Source of the DNA: Kribbella aluminosa | GTDB taxonomy: Bacteria > Actinomycetota > Actinomycetes > Propionibacteriales > Kribbellaceae | NCBI RefSeq assembly: GCF_017876295.1 | Contig: NZ_JAGINT010000002.1 | Span: 3,472,001 to 3,536,000 of the forward strand | DNA length: 64,000 bases | Direction of reading: 5' to 3' | In this document: one piece after another, positions 41,359 through 50,323 of the stretch | Layout of the letters: each line of letters opens with the position of its first letter | How positions within the stretch are numbered: the first letter of the stretch is position 1 | Program-made: the position numbers and the translations under genes | Notes under the pieces: model-generated | The model's input: only the letters and a program-made list of their open reading frames with translations | Told to the model about the DNA's origin: nothing | Database searches by the model: none

Positions 41359-42933
41359 GTGCGCAGACTTGCTGCCGCCCTCGCAGTCGCCCTGACGCTG
41401 ATCACGATCGGTCCACGCGCCGAGGCGAGTCAGACCAGTCCCGGCTTCAGTACGTCGTACCAGCGGATCCCCGGTGCCGGCGGGATCGGGATCGGTGCCG
41501 TCGTACTGACGCCGACCGGGCAGGGGGACGGACCGTTCCCGCTCGTGGTGATGCCGTCGAGCTGGGGCGTCCCGAACGCGGAGTACGTCGGCCAGGGGGC
41601 GAAGCTCGCGACGGCCGGGTTCCAGGTGATCTCGTACTCGAGTCGCGGGTTCTGGGACACCGGCGGCGGGATCGACATCGCCGGGCCGCCGACCGTTGCG
41701 GATGTCAGCAAGGTGATCGACTGGGCCGGTCAGCACACGCCCGCCGACACCGGTCGCGTCGCGGCGGTGGGGATCTCGTACGGCGCCGGTACGGCGTTGC
41801 TCGCGGCCGCGAAGGACCCGCGGATCAAGGCGGTCGGTGCGCTCAGCGGCTGGGCGGACCTGATCGGGTCGCTGGACCCGAACGACACGGTCGCGCTGCA
41901 GGCCGTCGCCGGTCTGCTTGCCCTGGGCAACGTCACCGGGCGGCCCGGGCCGGAGATGGCGTCGTTGCAGTCGAAGTTCGTCACCGGCGACTTCGACGGC
42001 GCGATCGCGGAGGCGAAGCAGCTGTCGCCGGTGCGGTCGGCGGCGACGATGGTCGACAATCTGAATGCGAACAAACCTGCGGTGTTCCTGGCGAACGCGT
42101 TCGAGGACTCGATCTTCCCGCCGTCGCAGTACACGGACTTCTTCACCAGGCTGACCGGGCCGAAACGGCTGCTGCTGGCGCACGGCGACCACGCCACGCC
42201 GGAGGTGACCGGAGCGGTCGGGTTGCCGAACGAGACCTGGGACGAGCTCGCCGGCTGGCTGCGGCACTACCTGACCGGCGCGGACAACGGAGCCGATCGG
42301 GAAGCGCCGGTGCAGCTGAAGTCGCAGCGCGGGGTGTGGCGCGGGTACTCGAGCTGGGCGGCGGTCGGGCAGGAGCGTACGTCGTACCTGACGAACGCGG
42401 GCGCGCTGCAGGGCAAGGAGGCGACCGGGTGGAGTCGGGCGATCGGGGCCGGAGTACCAACGATCGCGGACAGCGGGGTCGCGCTGGTTTCCGGTGCGCT
42501 GCAAGGATTGTTGACAATCCCCACAGGTGTTGTGACGCCGCTGGTGGATCGGTCGTTCGCGGGAGTGTGGTCCGGGCCGGCGTTCGATCGGGCCGCGGTG
42601 GTGAACGGTGCGCCGAAGGTTCATGTCACTGTTCGGCCGTCGGCGGCGGCCACCTCGTTGTTCGCCTATCTCTACGACGTTGACCCGCTCGGCGTCGGGT
42701 CGTTGATGTCGCACAAGCCGTATACGTTGCGCGGGGCAACGCCCGGAACGGCGGTTGCGGTCGACGTACAACTGGAGGCGACGAGCTGGGAGGTGCCGGC
42801 CGGGCATCACCTCGTCCTCGTCGTGGATACGGTGGATCCGCGGTATCTCGGGCGGAGCGTGATCGGGTCGACGGTGACGTTCAGTTCACCGGCCGGCGAT
42901 CCGTCGTCGATCAGCGTCCCGGTGGCGCCATGA
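41359..42933 (+). CDS. Secreted CocE/NonD-type (X-Pro dipeptidyl-peptidase-like) hydrolase
   Basis: The 524-residue protein has a signal peptide (1-24, VRRLAAALAVALTL). The S15-like alpha/beta hydrolase has nucleophile Ser140 in GISYGAG, an acid in NAFEDSIFPP and His in HGDHATPE. The C-terminal jelly-roll domain (from about 390) ends in the usual HHLVLVVDT segment. It hydrolyses acyl esters or N-terminal X-Pro dipeptides outside the cell. GTG 41359 has GGAGG seven bases upstream. It is translationally coupled to the next gene (ATGA overlap). Confidence 0.87.
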   Translation: MRRLAAALAVALTLITIGPRAEASQTSPGFSTSYQRIPGAGGIGIGAVVLTPTGQGDGPFPLVVMPSSWGVPNAEYVGQGAKLATAGFQVISYSSRGFWDTGGGIDIAGPPTVADVSKVIDWAGQHTPADTGRVAAVGISYGAGTALLAAAKDPRIKAVGALSGWADLIGSLDPNDTVALQAVAGLLALGNVTGRPGPEMASLQSKFVTGDFDGAIAEAKQLSPVRSAATMVDNLNANKPAVFLANAFEDSIFPPSQYTDFFTRLTGPKRLLLAHGDHATPEVTGAVGLPNETWDELAGWLRHYLTGADNGADREAPVQLKSQRGVWRGYSSWAAVGQERTSYLTNAGALQGKEATGWSRAIGAGVPTIADSGVALVSGALQGLLTIPTGVVTPLVDRSFAGVWSGPAFDRAAVVNGAPKVHVTVRPSAAATSLFAYLYDVDPLGVGSLMSHKPYTLRGATPGTAVAVDVQLEATSWEVPAGHHLVLVVDTVDPRYLGRSVIGSTVTFSSPAGDPSSISVPVAP

Positions 42934-44030
42934 CCGTGAGCCGCCGAGCACTCATCGGCGTCGCCGCGGCCCTCGTCCCCGTCCACCATTCCGCCCGCCG
43001 CGAGCCGTCGGCCCGCGAGGACATGACGGAGCCAGGCCCCACCGACCAGCCGCAGGTGTCGAGCGGGTACGGTCGGCCGCGGGTAGCAGGCGGCACGATG
43101 TACCTCGGCGCGTACGGCGACGGCCTCGGCATCGCGAAGTACGACAGCCAAGGCAAGATCTCCACGACCGGGACGATCGCCGGCGTACCGGATCCGTCGT
43201 TCGTGATCCGTGACGGGACCTTCCTGTACGCCGTGAACGAGCAGGACGCCGGCGCCGTCACGGCGATCGACATCTCCGCGACGCCGAAGGTGCTCAATCG
43301 TCAACCCACCAAGGGATCCGGCCCCTGCCACCTCGCCAGGATCGGCGACCACCTGCTCAGTGCGAACTACGGATCCGGCGACGTCGCCGTCCACCCGATC
43401 AACCCGGACGGTAGCCTCGGGCAACCAACCGATCTGGTCAAGCACGAGGGATCCGAACCGCACGCCCACCAGGTGGTGCAGGCCGGAAACTACGTGCTCG
43501 CCGTCGACCTCGGCACCGATTCGGTCTACACCTACACGCTCGCCGCCGGGAAACTCACTCTCAAGCACCAGGCGAAACTCAAGGCCGGCGCCGGCCCGCG
43601 GCACCTTGTCCTGTCCGGCAAGTTCGCCTACGTCGCGGACGAACTCGACAGCACCGTGACGATCTGCGGGTACGACGACGGCGTCCTCACCCCGCTCTCG
43701 ACGAGACCGACCACGCCGGGGAACGGTCCGCAGAACTACCCGGGCGAGATCCTGACCTCTGCCGACGGCCGCTACGTCTACGTGACCAACCGCGGCCACA
43801 ACAGCATCGCGATCTTCCGCGTCGCCGGCGCCGATCTCGAGCTGATCGGTACGCCGAGCTGCGGCGGCGACTGGCCGCGGCACGCCGCGTTCGACCCGAC
43901 CGGCTCCCTGCTGTTCGTCGCCAACCAGAAGTCGAACAACGTCGCCACGTTCGCGGTGGACCGAACCACCGGCGTGCTGACTCGGACGAGCGACTTCAGC
44001 ACCCCGACCCCAGTCTGCGTCAATGTTTGA
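42930..44030 (+). CDS. Lactonase-fold seven-bladed propeller protein
   Basis: The 366-residue protein has a twin-arginine-like N-terminus (TVSRRALIGVAAALV) and repeated blade motifs (FLYAVNEQDAGAVTAIDI, GSGPCHLA, YVYVTNRGHNSIAIF, LLFVANQKSNNVATF), matching the 6-phosphogluconolactonase/lactonase family PF10282. Because it is likely exported and coupled to a secreted esterase, a cytosolic 6-phosphogluconolactonase role is doubtful. It may act on a lactone or be a binding propeller. It starts at ATG 42930, four bases inside the previous gene. Confidence 0.82.
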   Translation: MTVSRRALIGVAAALVPVHHSARREPSAREDMTEPGPTDQPQVSSGYGRPRVAGGTMYLGAYGDGLGIAKYDSQGKISTTGTIAGVPDPSFVIRDGTFLYAVNEQDAGAVTAIDISATPKVLNRQPTKGSGPCHLARIGDHLLSANYGSGDVAVHPINPDGSLGQPTDLVKHEGSEPHAHQVVQAGNYVLAVDLGTDSVYTYTLAAGKLTLKHQAKLKAGAGPRHLVLSGKFAYVADELDSTVTICGYDDGVLTPLSTRPTTPGNGPQNYPGEILTSADGRYVYVTNRGHNSIAIFRVAGADLELIGTPSCGGDWPRHAAFDPTGSLLFVANQKSNNVATFAVDRTTGVLTRTSDFSTPTPVCVNV

Positions 44031-44058
44031 TCATGCGTGACCCCTTGCGGTTTTGTGG

Positions 44059-44072
44059 TGAGAGCGCTGTCA
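44059..44072. promoter_or_regulatory. LacI-type operator upstream of the GH2 gene
   Basis: TGAGAGCGCTGTCA is a 14-bp palindrome with a single mismatched pair and a central AGCGCT. This is the form of actinobacterial LacI-family sugar operators (the CebR site is TGGGAGCGCTCCCA). It lies 69 bp upstream of ATG 44141. Confidence 0.6.
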
Positions 44073-44140
44073 TGTAGAGCCGTGACCGAGCGCAGCGAGG
44101 TCACCGGGGGCACCGCCCCGCCCCGAAAGGACCGCCGCCC

Positions 44141-46597
44141 ATGCTCAAGATCCTCACAGCAGCAGCACTCGTCGCGTCAGCAGTCCTCGTCCCGTCAGCA
44201 CAGGCCAGACCGGACTGGCACGTCGGCACCCCGCCGCTCACCACTCCCTGGACCGCGGAGGTCTCGCCGACGAACGCGCTCCCGGAGTACCCGCGACCCC
44301 AGCTGACCCGGCCCGACTGGCGCAACCTCAACGGCCTCTGGGAATGGTCCGCCGCCGCGCCGAACGAGCAGCCGCCCGTCGGCCGCACCCTCCAGGAGAA
44401 GGTCCTCGTCCCGTACCCGATCGAGTCCGCCCTCTCCGGCCTGCAGAAGCACGAGGACCGGATGTGGTACCGCCGTACCTTCGACGTCCCCGCCAACTGG
44501 AAGGGCAAGCAGCTCCTGCTGCACTTCGGTGCCGTCGACTACGACGCCAAGGTGTGGGTGAACGGCGTCCAGGTCGCCACGCACCGCGGCGGGTACGACG
44601 GTTTCGACGTCGACGTGACCAGTGCGCTGCACGCGAAAGGCCCGCAGGAGCTGATCGTCTGGGCCGAGGACCTCACCGACCAGACGTACCAGCCGATCGG
44701 CAAGCAGCGCGAGGTCAGCGACCACGGCATCTTCTACCAGGGCAGCTCCGGTATCTGGCGGACCGTCTGGATGGAGCCGGTCAACGCCGCCTCGATCAGC
44801 CGCCTGCAAACCACCCCGGATCTGCCGAACCAGACGCTCGAGGTGAAAGCCGAGACGACCGGGCCGGCCGGCCTCGACGTCGAGGTGACGGCGTACGACA
44901 ACAATCGGATTGTCGGCAATACGACAGGCAAGGCGAACACCGAACTCCGGCTGAAGATCCCGAACCCGAAGACCTGGTCGCCGGACCATCCGTTCCTGTA
45001 CGACCTGAAGGTCCGCCTGATCGACCGCGGCAGGGTCGTCGACCAGGTCGGCTCGTACGCCGGGATGCGCCAGGTCGGCCTGCAGAAAGGGGCCGACGGC
45101 AAGCTTCGGATGGCGCTGAACGGGAAGATCCTGTTCAACCTGTCCACCCTCGACCAGGGGTTCTGGCCGGACGGGCTGAACACCGCCCCGACCGACGCTG
45201 CGCTGCGCTTCGACCTCGAGCAGCACAAGCGGCTCGGGTTCAACACGGTCCGCAAGCACATCAAGGTCGAGCCGGACCGCTGGTACTACTGGGCCGACAA
45301 ACTCGGGCTGATGGTCTGGCAGGACATGCCGGCATCGAAGACCGACGCGATGCCCGAGCCCTGGCGTACCCAGTGGATGTCCGAGCTGCACGAGATGATC
45401 GACGAGCACAAGAGCTTCACCTCGATCACGGTCTGGGTGCCGTTCAACGAGGGCTGGGGCGAATGGGACCGGACCGAGACCGGCCAGGTCGCGGACTCGG
45501 TCGCGGCGCAGGACCCGTCCCGGCTCGTCGACGCGCACAGCGGCGTGAACTGCTGCAACTCGCACGGTGACTCCGGCCGCGGCAGCATCCTCGACTACCA
45601 CGCGTACCTCGGCCCGGCGACGACGATGCCGACGGCCGGCCGGGCCGCGGTGGACGGCGAGCACGGCGGGTTCGGGCTCAAGATCGCGGATCACATGTGG
45701 TTCGGCGACGGGTCGGCGTACGAGCTGGAGCCGGACTCGGCGACCCTCACCCGCAAGTACGTCGAGAACCAGGCGAACGTGCTGAGATCGGCACAGCAGT
45801 GCGGCATCAGTGGATCGGTCTACACGCAGCTCACCGACGTCGAGGGGGAGCTGAACGGCTTCTTCACCTACGACCGCCGGGTGCCGAAGATGGACTTCGC
45901 GCAAGTGCGGACAATCAACAAGCAGATTGTCGACAAGGCTGACGGTAGCGGCACCGGTGCGCCGGATCCTGGTCCCGGTACGCCGGGCGCGGACGGCATC
46001 CACTTCTATCCACTCGACGGATCCGGGAAAGATGCCATAGGCAACAACGATGCGACGCTAGAACAGGGCGCGGGCTATGCCGAAGGGAAGTACGGTCAAG
46101 GGGTCGCGCTCAACGGAGCGGGTCAGTACGTCGACACCGGTGCCGCACTGCTCGACACCACGAAGAACTACACCGCCAGCGCCTGGGTGAAGCTGAACAA
46201 GGTGGACGGCGCGTTCCAGACGTTCGTCAGCCAGGACGGCGACCGCGACAGCGCGTTCTTCCTGCAGTACTCCGGGCAGGACCAGCGGTTCGCGATGAGC
46301 TTCCCGGGTATTCGCGCGCTCGCCCCGACCAAGCCGAACCCGGGGCAGTGGTACCAAGTGACCGGCGTACGGGACGTGGTGAAGGGGGAGCTGAAGTTGT
46401 ACGTCGACGGGCAGCTCGTCGCTACCAAGTCCGCGTGTTCGCTGGATTCGGGTTCGACCGGGAACACGGTCATCGGTCGGGCGAAGTTCGGCGGGAACCA
46501 GGTCGACTTCCTGGATGGGACTGTCGATCAGGTCCATCTGTACGACCGGGCTCTGACCGACGCGGAGGTGGGTGCGCTGTACCGCTCCGGGCGCTGA
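44141..46597 (+). CDS. Secreted GH2-family glycosidase with C-terminal LamG domain
   Basis: The 818-residue precursor has a signal peptide (1-22). GH2 domains follow: sugar-binding jelly roll (DRMWYRRTFDVPANWKG, AKVWVNGVQVATHRGGY), immunoglobulin-like domain, and TIM barrel with the acid/base Glu in WVPFNEGWGEWD. The LamG/concanavalin domain (about 620-818) is introduced by a Gly/Pro linker. Family members are beta-galactosidases, glucuronidases or mannosidases. The substrate here is not decidable from motifs. A LacI-type operator upstream suggests sugar-induced expression. AAAGGA lies before ATG 44141. Confidence 0.9.
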   Translation: MLKILTAAALVASAVLVPSAQARPDWHVGTPPLTTPWTAEVSPTNALPEYPRPQLTRPDWRNLNGLWEWSAAAPNEQPPVGRTLQEKVLVPYPIESALSGLQKHEDRMWYRRTFDVPANWKGKQLLLHFGAVDYDAKVWVNGVQVATHRGGYDGFDVDVTSALHAKGPQELIVWAEDLTDQTYQPIGKQREVSDHGIFYQGSSGIWRTVWMEPVNAASISRLQTTPDLPNQTLEVKAETTGPAGLDVEVTAYDNNRIVGNTTGKANTELRLKIPNPKTWSPDHPFLYDLKVRLIDRGRVVDQVGSYAGMRQVGLQKGADGKLRMALNGKILFNLSTLDQGFWPDGLNTAPTDAALRFDLEQHKRLGFNTVRKHIKVEPDRWYYWADKLGLMVWQDMPASKTDAMPEPWRTQWMSELHEMIDEHKSFTSITVWVPFNEGWGEWDRTETGQVADSVAAQDPSRLVDAHSGVNCCNSHGDSGRGSILDYHAYLGPATTMPTAGRAAVDGEHGGFGLKIADHMWFGDGSAYELEPDSATLTRKYVENQANVLRSAQQCGISGSVYTQLTDVEGELNGFFTYDRRVPKMDFAQVRTINKQIVDKADGSGTGAPDPGPGTPGADGIHFYPLDGSGKDAIGNNDATLEQGAGYAEGKYGQGVALNGAGQYVDTGAALLDTTKNYTASAWVKLNKVDGAFQTFVSQDGDRDSAFFLQYSGQDQRFAMSFPGIRALAPTKPNPGQWYQVTGVRDVVKGELKLYVDGQLVATKSACSLDSGSTGNTVIGRAKFGGNQVDFLDGTVDQVHLYDRALTDAEVGALYRSGR

Positions 46598-46694
46598 GGC
46601 TCCGTCTGGATCAGCGGTCAGGACCTGGATTCGAGATGCGAGGAATCCGCCGAGCCCTGATCCTGGAGGTAACTGACCAGCGGAGGTGAGTGCG

Positions 46695-47762
46695 ATGGCC
46701 GTACCCAGCCGCGCGCTCGCCCCGGGGGCCACGGTCCGGTTCCGGCCGCCGCGGTTCGGGCTCGGCGGGTCGCATCTCGGCGAGCCGGACGAGCAGACGG
46801 CGATCGCGACCGTCGACGCGGCGTACCAGGCCGGCATCCGCTTCTTCGACACGTCACCGGCGTACGGCGACTCCGACCGCCGACTCGGTACGGCGCTGCA
46901 GCGGCGGCCGCGCGGCGAGTTCCTGGTGTCGACCAGGGTGGTGGGAGACGACCCCGAGGAATCGATCCGGCAGACGAGCGAACACCTGGGCTTCGCCATC
47001 GACCTCGTCTTCACCCAACCACGCACCCACGAAGGTGCACGGCACGGCGAGCAGCAGCTCGCGCAGGACCGCGCGGTGCGGGGAGACGAGGCCCAGAGCG
47101 CGCGGGAAGGTGCGGTGCGGGATGCGCCGGGAGGCGGGGCGCTGGGCGCGCTGGAAGGTGCGGTGCGGGATAAGCGGGGAGGCGGGGCGGAGGACGTGCG
47201 GGAGGGTGTGGTGCGGGGGGATGGGGCTCAGGGCGCTCGGGGAGGGGTGTTGGGAGGTGGGGTGCGGGGTGGTGAGCGGTGGGGGATGGATGAGGGTGTG
47301 GGGTGGGAGGTGTTTTCTGTGCTTGAGAGGTTGCGGCGGGAGGGGGTGGTGCGGGCGGTTGGGGTGGTTGGGGGCGACTGGGAGGAGCTTGATCAGGTGG
47401 TGCGGGATGTGGAGGTGGACTGCGTGCTGCTTACCGGCCACTACTCGTTGCTCGACCAGCAAGCCAAGCCTCTCCTCGACCGCTGCCTGGCCCGCGGTGT
47501 CTCCGTGATCGTGGCCGGTGCACTGGTTCTGCAGCCCGAGACCGTTCAGGCCCGTCGCATCACCGCGGTCTGCGAGCGGTACGGCGTTTCGCTGCCGCAG
47601 GCCGCGCTCGCGTTCCCGGGCAGGCATCCGGCGGTCACCTCCGTACTGATCACGGCCGCGTCCCCGGCGGAGATCCGCGCCGACGCCGCCCTCGTCCGGC
47701 AGCCGGTCCCCGAGCGGCTCTGGCAGGACCCGGAGCTCGCGCGCTTGCTATCCTCGGACTAG
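46695..47762 (+). CDS. Aldo/keto reductase-like protein with a repeat-expanded loop
   Basis: The 355-residue protein keeps the start of an AKR barrel (GLGGSHLGEP, FDTSPAYGDSDRRLG with Asp and Tyr of the tetrad), and a recognisable second half (LDRCLARGVSVIVAGAL, YGVSLPQAALAFPG). Between them, about residues 115-210 are low-complexity Gly/Ala/Arg/Glu/Val sequence made by a 48-bp tandem repeat. The catalytic Lys position reads STRVV and the His position FTQPRTH, so Lys is replaced by Arg and the His is displaced. Activity is doubtful. ATG 46695 is used because GGAGG lies eight bases upstream; GTG 46686 is the alternative. Confidence 0.75.
   Translation: MAVPSRALAPGATVRFRPPRFGLGGSHLGEPDEQTAIATVDAAYQAGIRFFDTSPAYGDSDRRLGTALQRRPRGEFLVSTRVVGDDPEESIRQTSEHLGFAIDLVFTQPRTHEGARHGEQQLAQDRAVRGDEAQSAREGAVRDAPGGGALGALEGAVRDKRGGGAEDVREGVVRGDGAQGARGGVLGGGVRGGERWGMDEGVGWEVFSVLERLRREGVVRAVGVVGGDWEELDQVVRDVEVDCVLLTGHYSLLDQQAKPLLDRCLARGVSVIVAGALVLQPETVQARRITAVCERYGVSLPQAALAFPGRHPAVTSVLITAASPAEIRADAALVRQPVPERLWQDPELARLLSSD
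47106..47249 (+). repeat. 48-bp intragenic tandem repeat
   Basis: Three consecutive 48-bp units start at 47106, 47154 and 47202 (GAAGGTGCGGTGCGGGA..., the third beginning GAGGGTGTGGTGCGG). They encode 16-residue units beginning EGAVRD, EGAVRD and EGVVRG. The first two are closely similar, the third diverged, and a fragment (GCGGTGCGG) precedes at 47073. G-rich degenerate sequence continues to about 47360. Confidence 0.85.
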
Positions 47763-47863
47763 ACACCACCTAGGAGTCCGCGGTCCAGCGGCTCTCCGGA
47801 CGAGCGGCGCCGTACCCGGTCCGACAAGACGACGCCCAGCCCTCACTGGAGGGGGCCGTCGTC

Positions 47864-48109
47864 ATGCATGCAGTCGATGTTCTCGAAATCGTTGGTGCGG
47901 TCACCGTTCTGATCGCCTTCGCCGCTGCCCAGGCCGGACGCCTGCAGCAGCGTACGGTCACGTACCAGTTGCTGAACCTGCTCGGATCGGGGGTGCTGGC
48001 AACGATCGCGGCTGTCCAGCTGTCGTGGGGCTTCCTGCTCCTCGAAGGCAGCTGGGCCGTGATCAGCCTGCTGGGCCTGATCAACCTCCGCAAGAAGACC
48101 GCGAGCTAG
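47864..48109 (+). CDS. Small CBU_0592-like membrane protein
   Basis: The 81-residue protein has three predicted helices (VLEIVGAVTVLIAFAAAQAG, YQLLNLLGSGVLATIAA, LLEGSWAVISLLGLINL). Sequence style and length match the CBU_0592-like family of small membrane proteins of unknown function. GGAGGGGG lies about nine bases before ATG 47864. It is convergent with the next gene, with a long inverted repeat between. Confidence 0.75.
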   Translation: MHAVDVLEIVGAVTVLIAFAAAQAGRLQQRTVTYQLLNLLGSGVLATIAAVQLSWGFLLLEGSWAVISLLGLINLRKKTAS

Positions 48110-48210
48110 TCTCCTGTGAGCGATGTAACTTGACGCTATCGGCGCCCAGGCACGCACCTCGCGGCACTTGCCCAGCGCTATCGTTCAAGCTGCATCGCTC
48201 ACAGGACACT
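48108..48210. repeat. Long inverted repeat between convergent genes
   Basis: Perfect 14-bp arms TCCTGTGAGCGATG (48112-48125) and CATCGCTCACAGGA (48193-48206) are extended outward by AGT/ACT with one mismatch, and inward by partial pairing (CTTGA / TCAAG). It spans both stop codons, so it is probably a bidirectional terminator. The 67-base interior is large for that and could itself be a small mobile or RNA element. Confidence 0.65.
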
Positions 48211-49048
48211 AAAGCTTCGACCCTGGGGTGGTCGCGGTGTCGGGCGACCCGGTCGGCGCCACTGTCGGGATACCGGTGCTAGGCGTCACCGACGGGGTCC
48301 CCGTGGTACGCGTGGGGGAGCCGGTGCCGGGCGGCGGCGTGGTCGGCGTGACGGTGACCGTAGTCGTGCTGCTGGGGGTCGGGATGACGGGTTCCGGCTC
48401 CAGCGGCGCGGCGTGCCGGAACAGCAGCCACGCCAGGAACACCGCGAGCACCATGATGAGCGCCATCGTCAGCAGCGCGAACGCCAGCGCCCAGCGCGAC
48501 GCCGGGCGCAGCGCGTTCGGCCACGGCAGCGGCCAGATCCGGAACAGGCCCGGGCGCCGCCGGTTCTCCCAGTAGTGCCGGAAGTCCGGGCCGCGGAGCT
48601 TCCCGGGCTGCGGGATCCGGTCCATCAGGACCGCGGACAGTACTTCCTCGCCGCGGCGCTCGGCGAGCAGCCGCTCGTCGGACGCTGCGCTGGACCCGTC
48701 GTCGGCGCGGATCGGCCCGAACGCCGCCCAGAGCGCGAGATCGTCGTCGTCGGAGTCGTTGTGCGCGAGCACCGCGTCCGCCGGCAGTTCGTCGACGGCG
48801 TGGACGAACCGCTCGCGGGCGGCCGCGTCGTCGGCCGAACCCTCGGTCATCATCGCGACGATCGCGTCCCGGCCGTCCTCGGTGGCGGCGGTGTACAGGA
48901 ATCCGGCCGCGTTCGCCCCGAGCCGCCCGCGGAGCCAGAACTCGCCGACCCGCGGCGGGTCCTCCGGCTGCAGCGGCAGGGCGTCCGGAATCTCCAGCGC
49001 AGGCCGGTCGTCAGGCTGCACAGCGGTCTGGGATTCGGTCGCGGTCAT
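48209..49048 (-). CDS. Membrane protein with Thr/Pro-rich extracellular tail
   Basis: The 279-residue protein has a soluble N-terminal domain (about 30-170; EFWLRGRLGANAAGFLYTA, with an acidic run NDSDDDDLALWAAFGP). One membrane helix follows (about 187-212, ALAFALLTMALIMVLAVFLAWLLF), then a Thr/Pro/Ser-rich tail (TTTVTVTPTTPPP) outside the cell. No family is recognised. The N-terminal part resembles the cytosolic regions of actinobacterial protein-kinase-associated proteins only loosely. The ATG at 49048 follows a GTG at 49051, and either may be used. It is divergent from the MoxR operon. Confidence 0.65.
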   Translation of the reverse strand: MTATESQTAVQPDDRPALEIPDALPLQPEDPPRVGEFWLRGRLGANAAGFLYTAATEDGRDAIVAMMTEGSADDAAARERFVHAVDELPADAVLAHNDSDDDDLALWAAFGPIRADDGSSAASDERLLAERRGEEVLSAVLMDRIPQPGKLRGPDFRHYWENRRRPGLFRIWPLPWPNALRPASRWALAFALLTMALIMVLAVFLAWLLFRHAAPLEPEPVIPTPSSTTTVTVTPTTPPPGTGSPTRTTGTPSVTPSTGIPTVAPTGSPDTATTPGSKL

Positions 49049-49272
49049 CACCCCAATCCCACCACATCCCTGGTAGCACTGTCGCCGCGCCCACCCAGCG
49101 CGCCGCGAGGGCGGGGCCGGGGCGGGTGGAGAGGCGGGATTTGGCCGTACACGGCAGGATGGGAGCGGACTCGGTGGGCCCTCGGCCGCCTGGCCCCGGT
49201 GATCTGATGGAATGGCCGGTGTTGCGAAGTGGGGAATGACAAGGCTCGCGCGCGGGCCCCGGAAGGACAGGC

Positions 49273-50307
49273 ATGACCGAAACCACGGTGCCGGCGGGAA
49301 CGGTGGCCCAGCAGTCCCGGCTGATCGGTGAGGCCATCGGTGAGGTCAAGCGGGTGATCGTGGGCCAGGAGCACATGGTCGAGACCCTGATGGTGTCGCT
49401 GCTGGCCAAGGGTCACTGCCTGCTCGAGGGTGTGCCGGGTGTCGCCAAGACCCTCGCCGTCCGGACGTTCGCCAGCGTCGTCGGCGGCTCGTTCGCGCGG
49501 ATCCAGTTCACCCCGGACCTGGTCCCGTCCGACATCGTCGGTACCCGGATCTACCGCCAGACCCGGGAGACCTTCGACATCGAGCTCGGCCCGACGTTCG
49601 TGAACTTCGTGCTCGCCGACGAGGTCAACCGCGCGCCGGCCAAGGTGCAGTCGGCGATGCTGGAGCTGATGGCCGAGCGGCAGGTGTCGATCGGCGGCCA
49701 GACCTTCCCGATGCCGAAGCCGTTCATCGTGATCGCCACCCAGAACCCGATCGAGTCCGAGGGCGTCTACCCGCTGCCGGAGGCGCAGCGCGACCGGTTC
49801 CTGGTGAAGATCGACGTACCGCACCCGCGCGGCCACGAGGAGTTCGAGATCCTCCGCCGGATGAGCGTCGACCCGCCGGAGCCGCGGCAGGTGCTGAAGC
49901 CGGAGACGATCCTCGAGCTGCAGCGGTCCGCGGAGCAGGTGTTCGTGCACAACCTGGTCGCGGAGTACGCCGTTCGCCTGGTGATGGCGACCCGGACGCC
50001 GACCGACTTCCACCTGCCGGACCTGGAGCCGATCATCGAGCTCGGCGTCAGCCCGCGCGCGACCCTCGGCCTGATCGCGGCCGGCCGCGGGCTGGCGCTG
50101 ATCCACGGCCGGGACTACCTGCTGCCGAGCGACGTCCAGACCGTCGCGCTGGACGTGATGGGTCACCGGCTCGGCCTCACCTTCGACGCGGTCGCGGACA
50201 ACATCGACCCGCGGGCCGTGATCGAGCGGATCCTGGCCACCGTCCCGCCGCCGCAGCCGGTCTGGCGCGACGGCAACGACGGCACCGGCCGTCCGGAGTT
50301 CGTGTAG
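49273..50307 (+). CDS. MoxR-family AAA+ ATPase
   Basis: The 344-residue protein has Walker A EGVPGVAKT (52-60), Walker B LADEVNRAP and the MoxR signature ATQNPIESEGVYPLPEAQRDRF. MoxR ATPases act as chaperones that activate or insert cofactors into VWA-containing partners. It starts at ATG 49273 with GGAAGGA upstream, is followed 16 bp later by the DUF58 gene, then by a VWA protein, the classic MoxR-DUF58-VWA operon. Confidence 0.94.
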   Translation: MTETTVPAGTVAQQSRLIGEAIGEVKRVIVGQEHMVETLMVSLLAKGHCLLEGVPGVAKTLAVRTFASVVGGSFARIQFTPDLVPSDIVGTRIYRQTRETFDIELGPTFVNFVLADEVNRAPAKVQSAMLELMAERQVSIGGQTFPMPKPFIVIATQNPIESEGVYPLPEAQRDRFLVKIDVPHPRGHEEFEILRRMSVDPPEPRQVLKPETILELQRSAEQVFVHNLVAEYAVRLVMATRTPTDFHLPDLEPIIELGVSPRATLGLIAAGRGLALIHGRDYLLPSDVQTVALDVMGHRLGLTFDAVADNIDPRAVIERILATVPPPQPVWRDGNDGTGRPEFV

Positions 50308-50323
50308 TGCCCCGGGAGCACTG

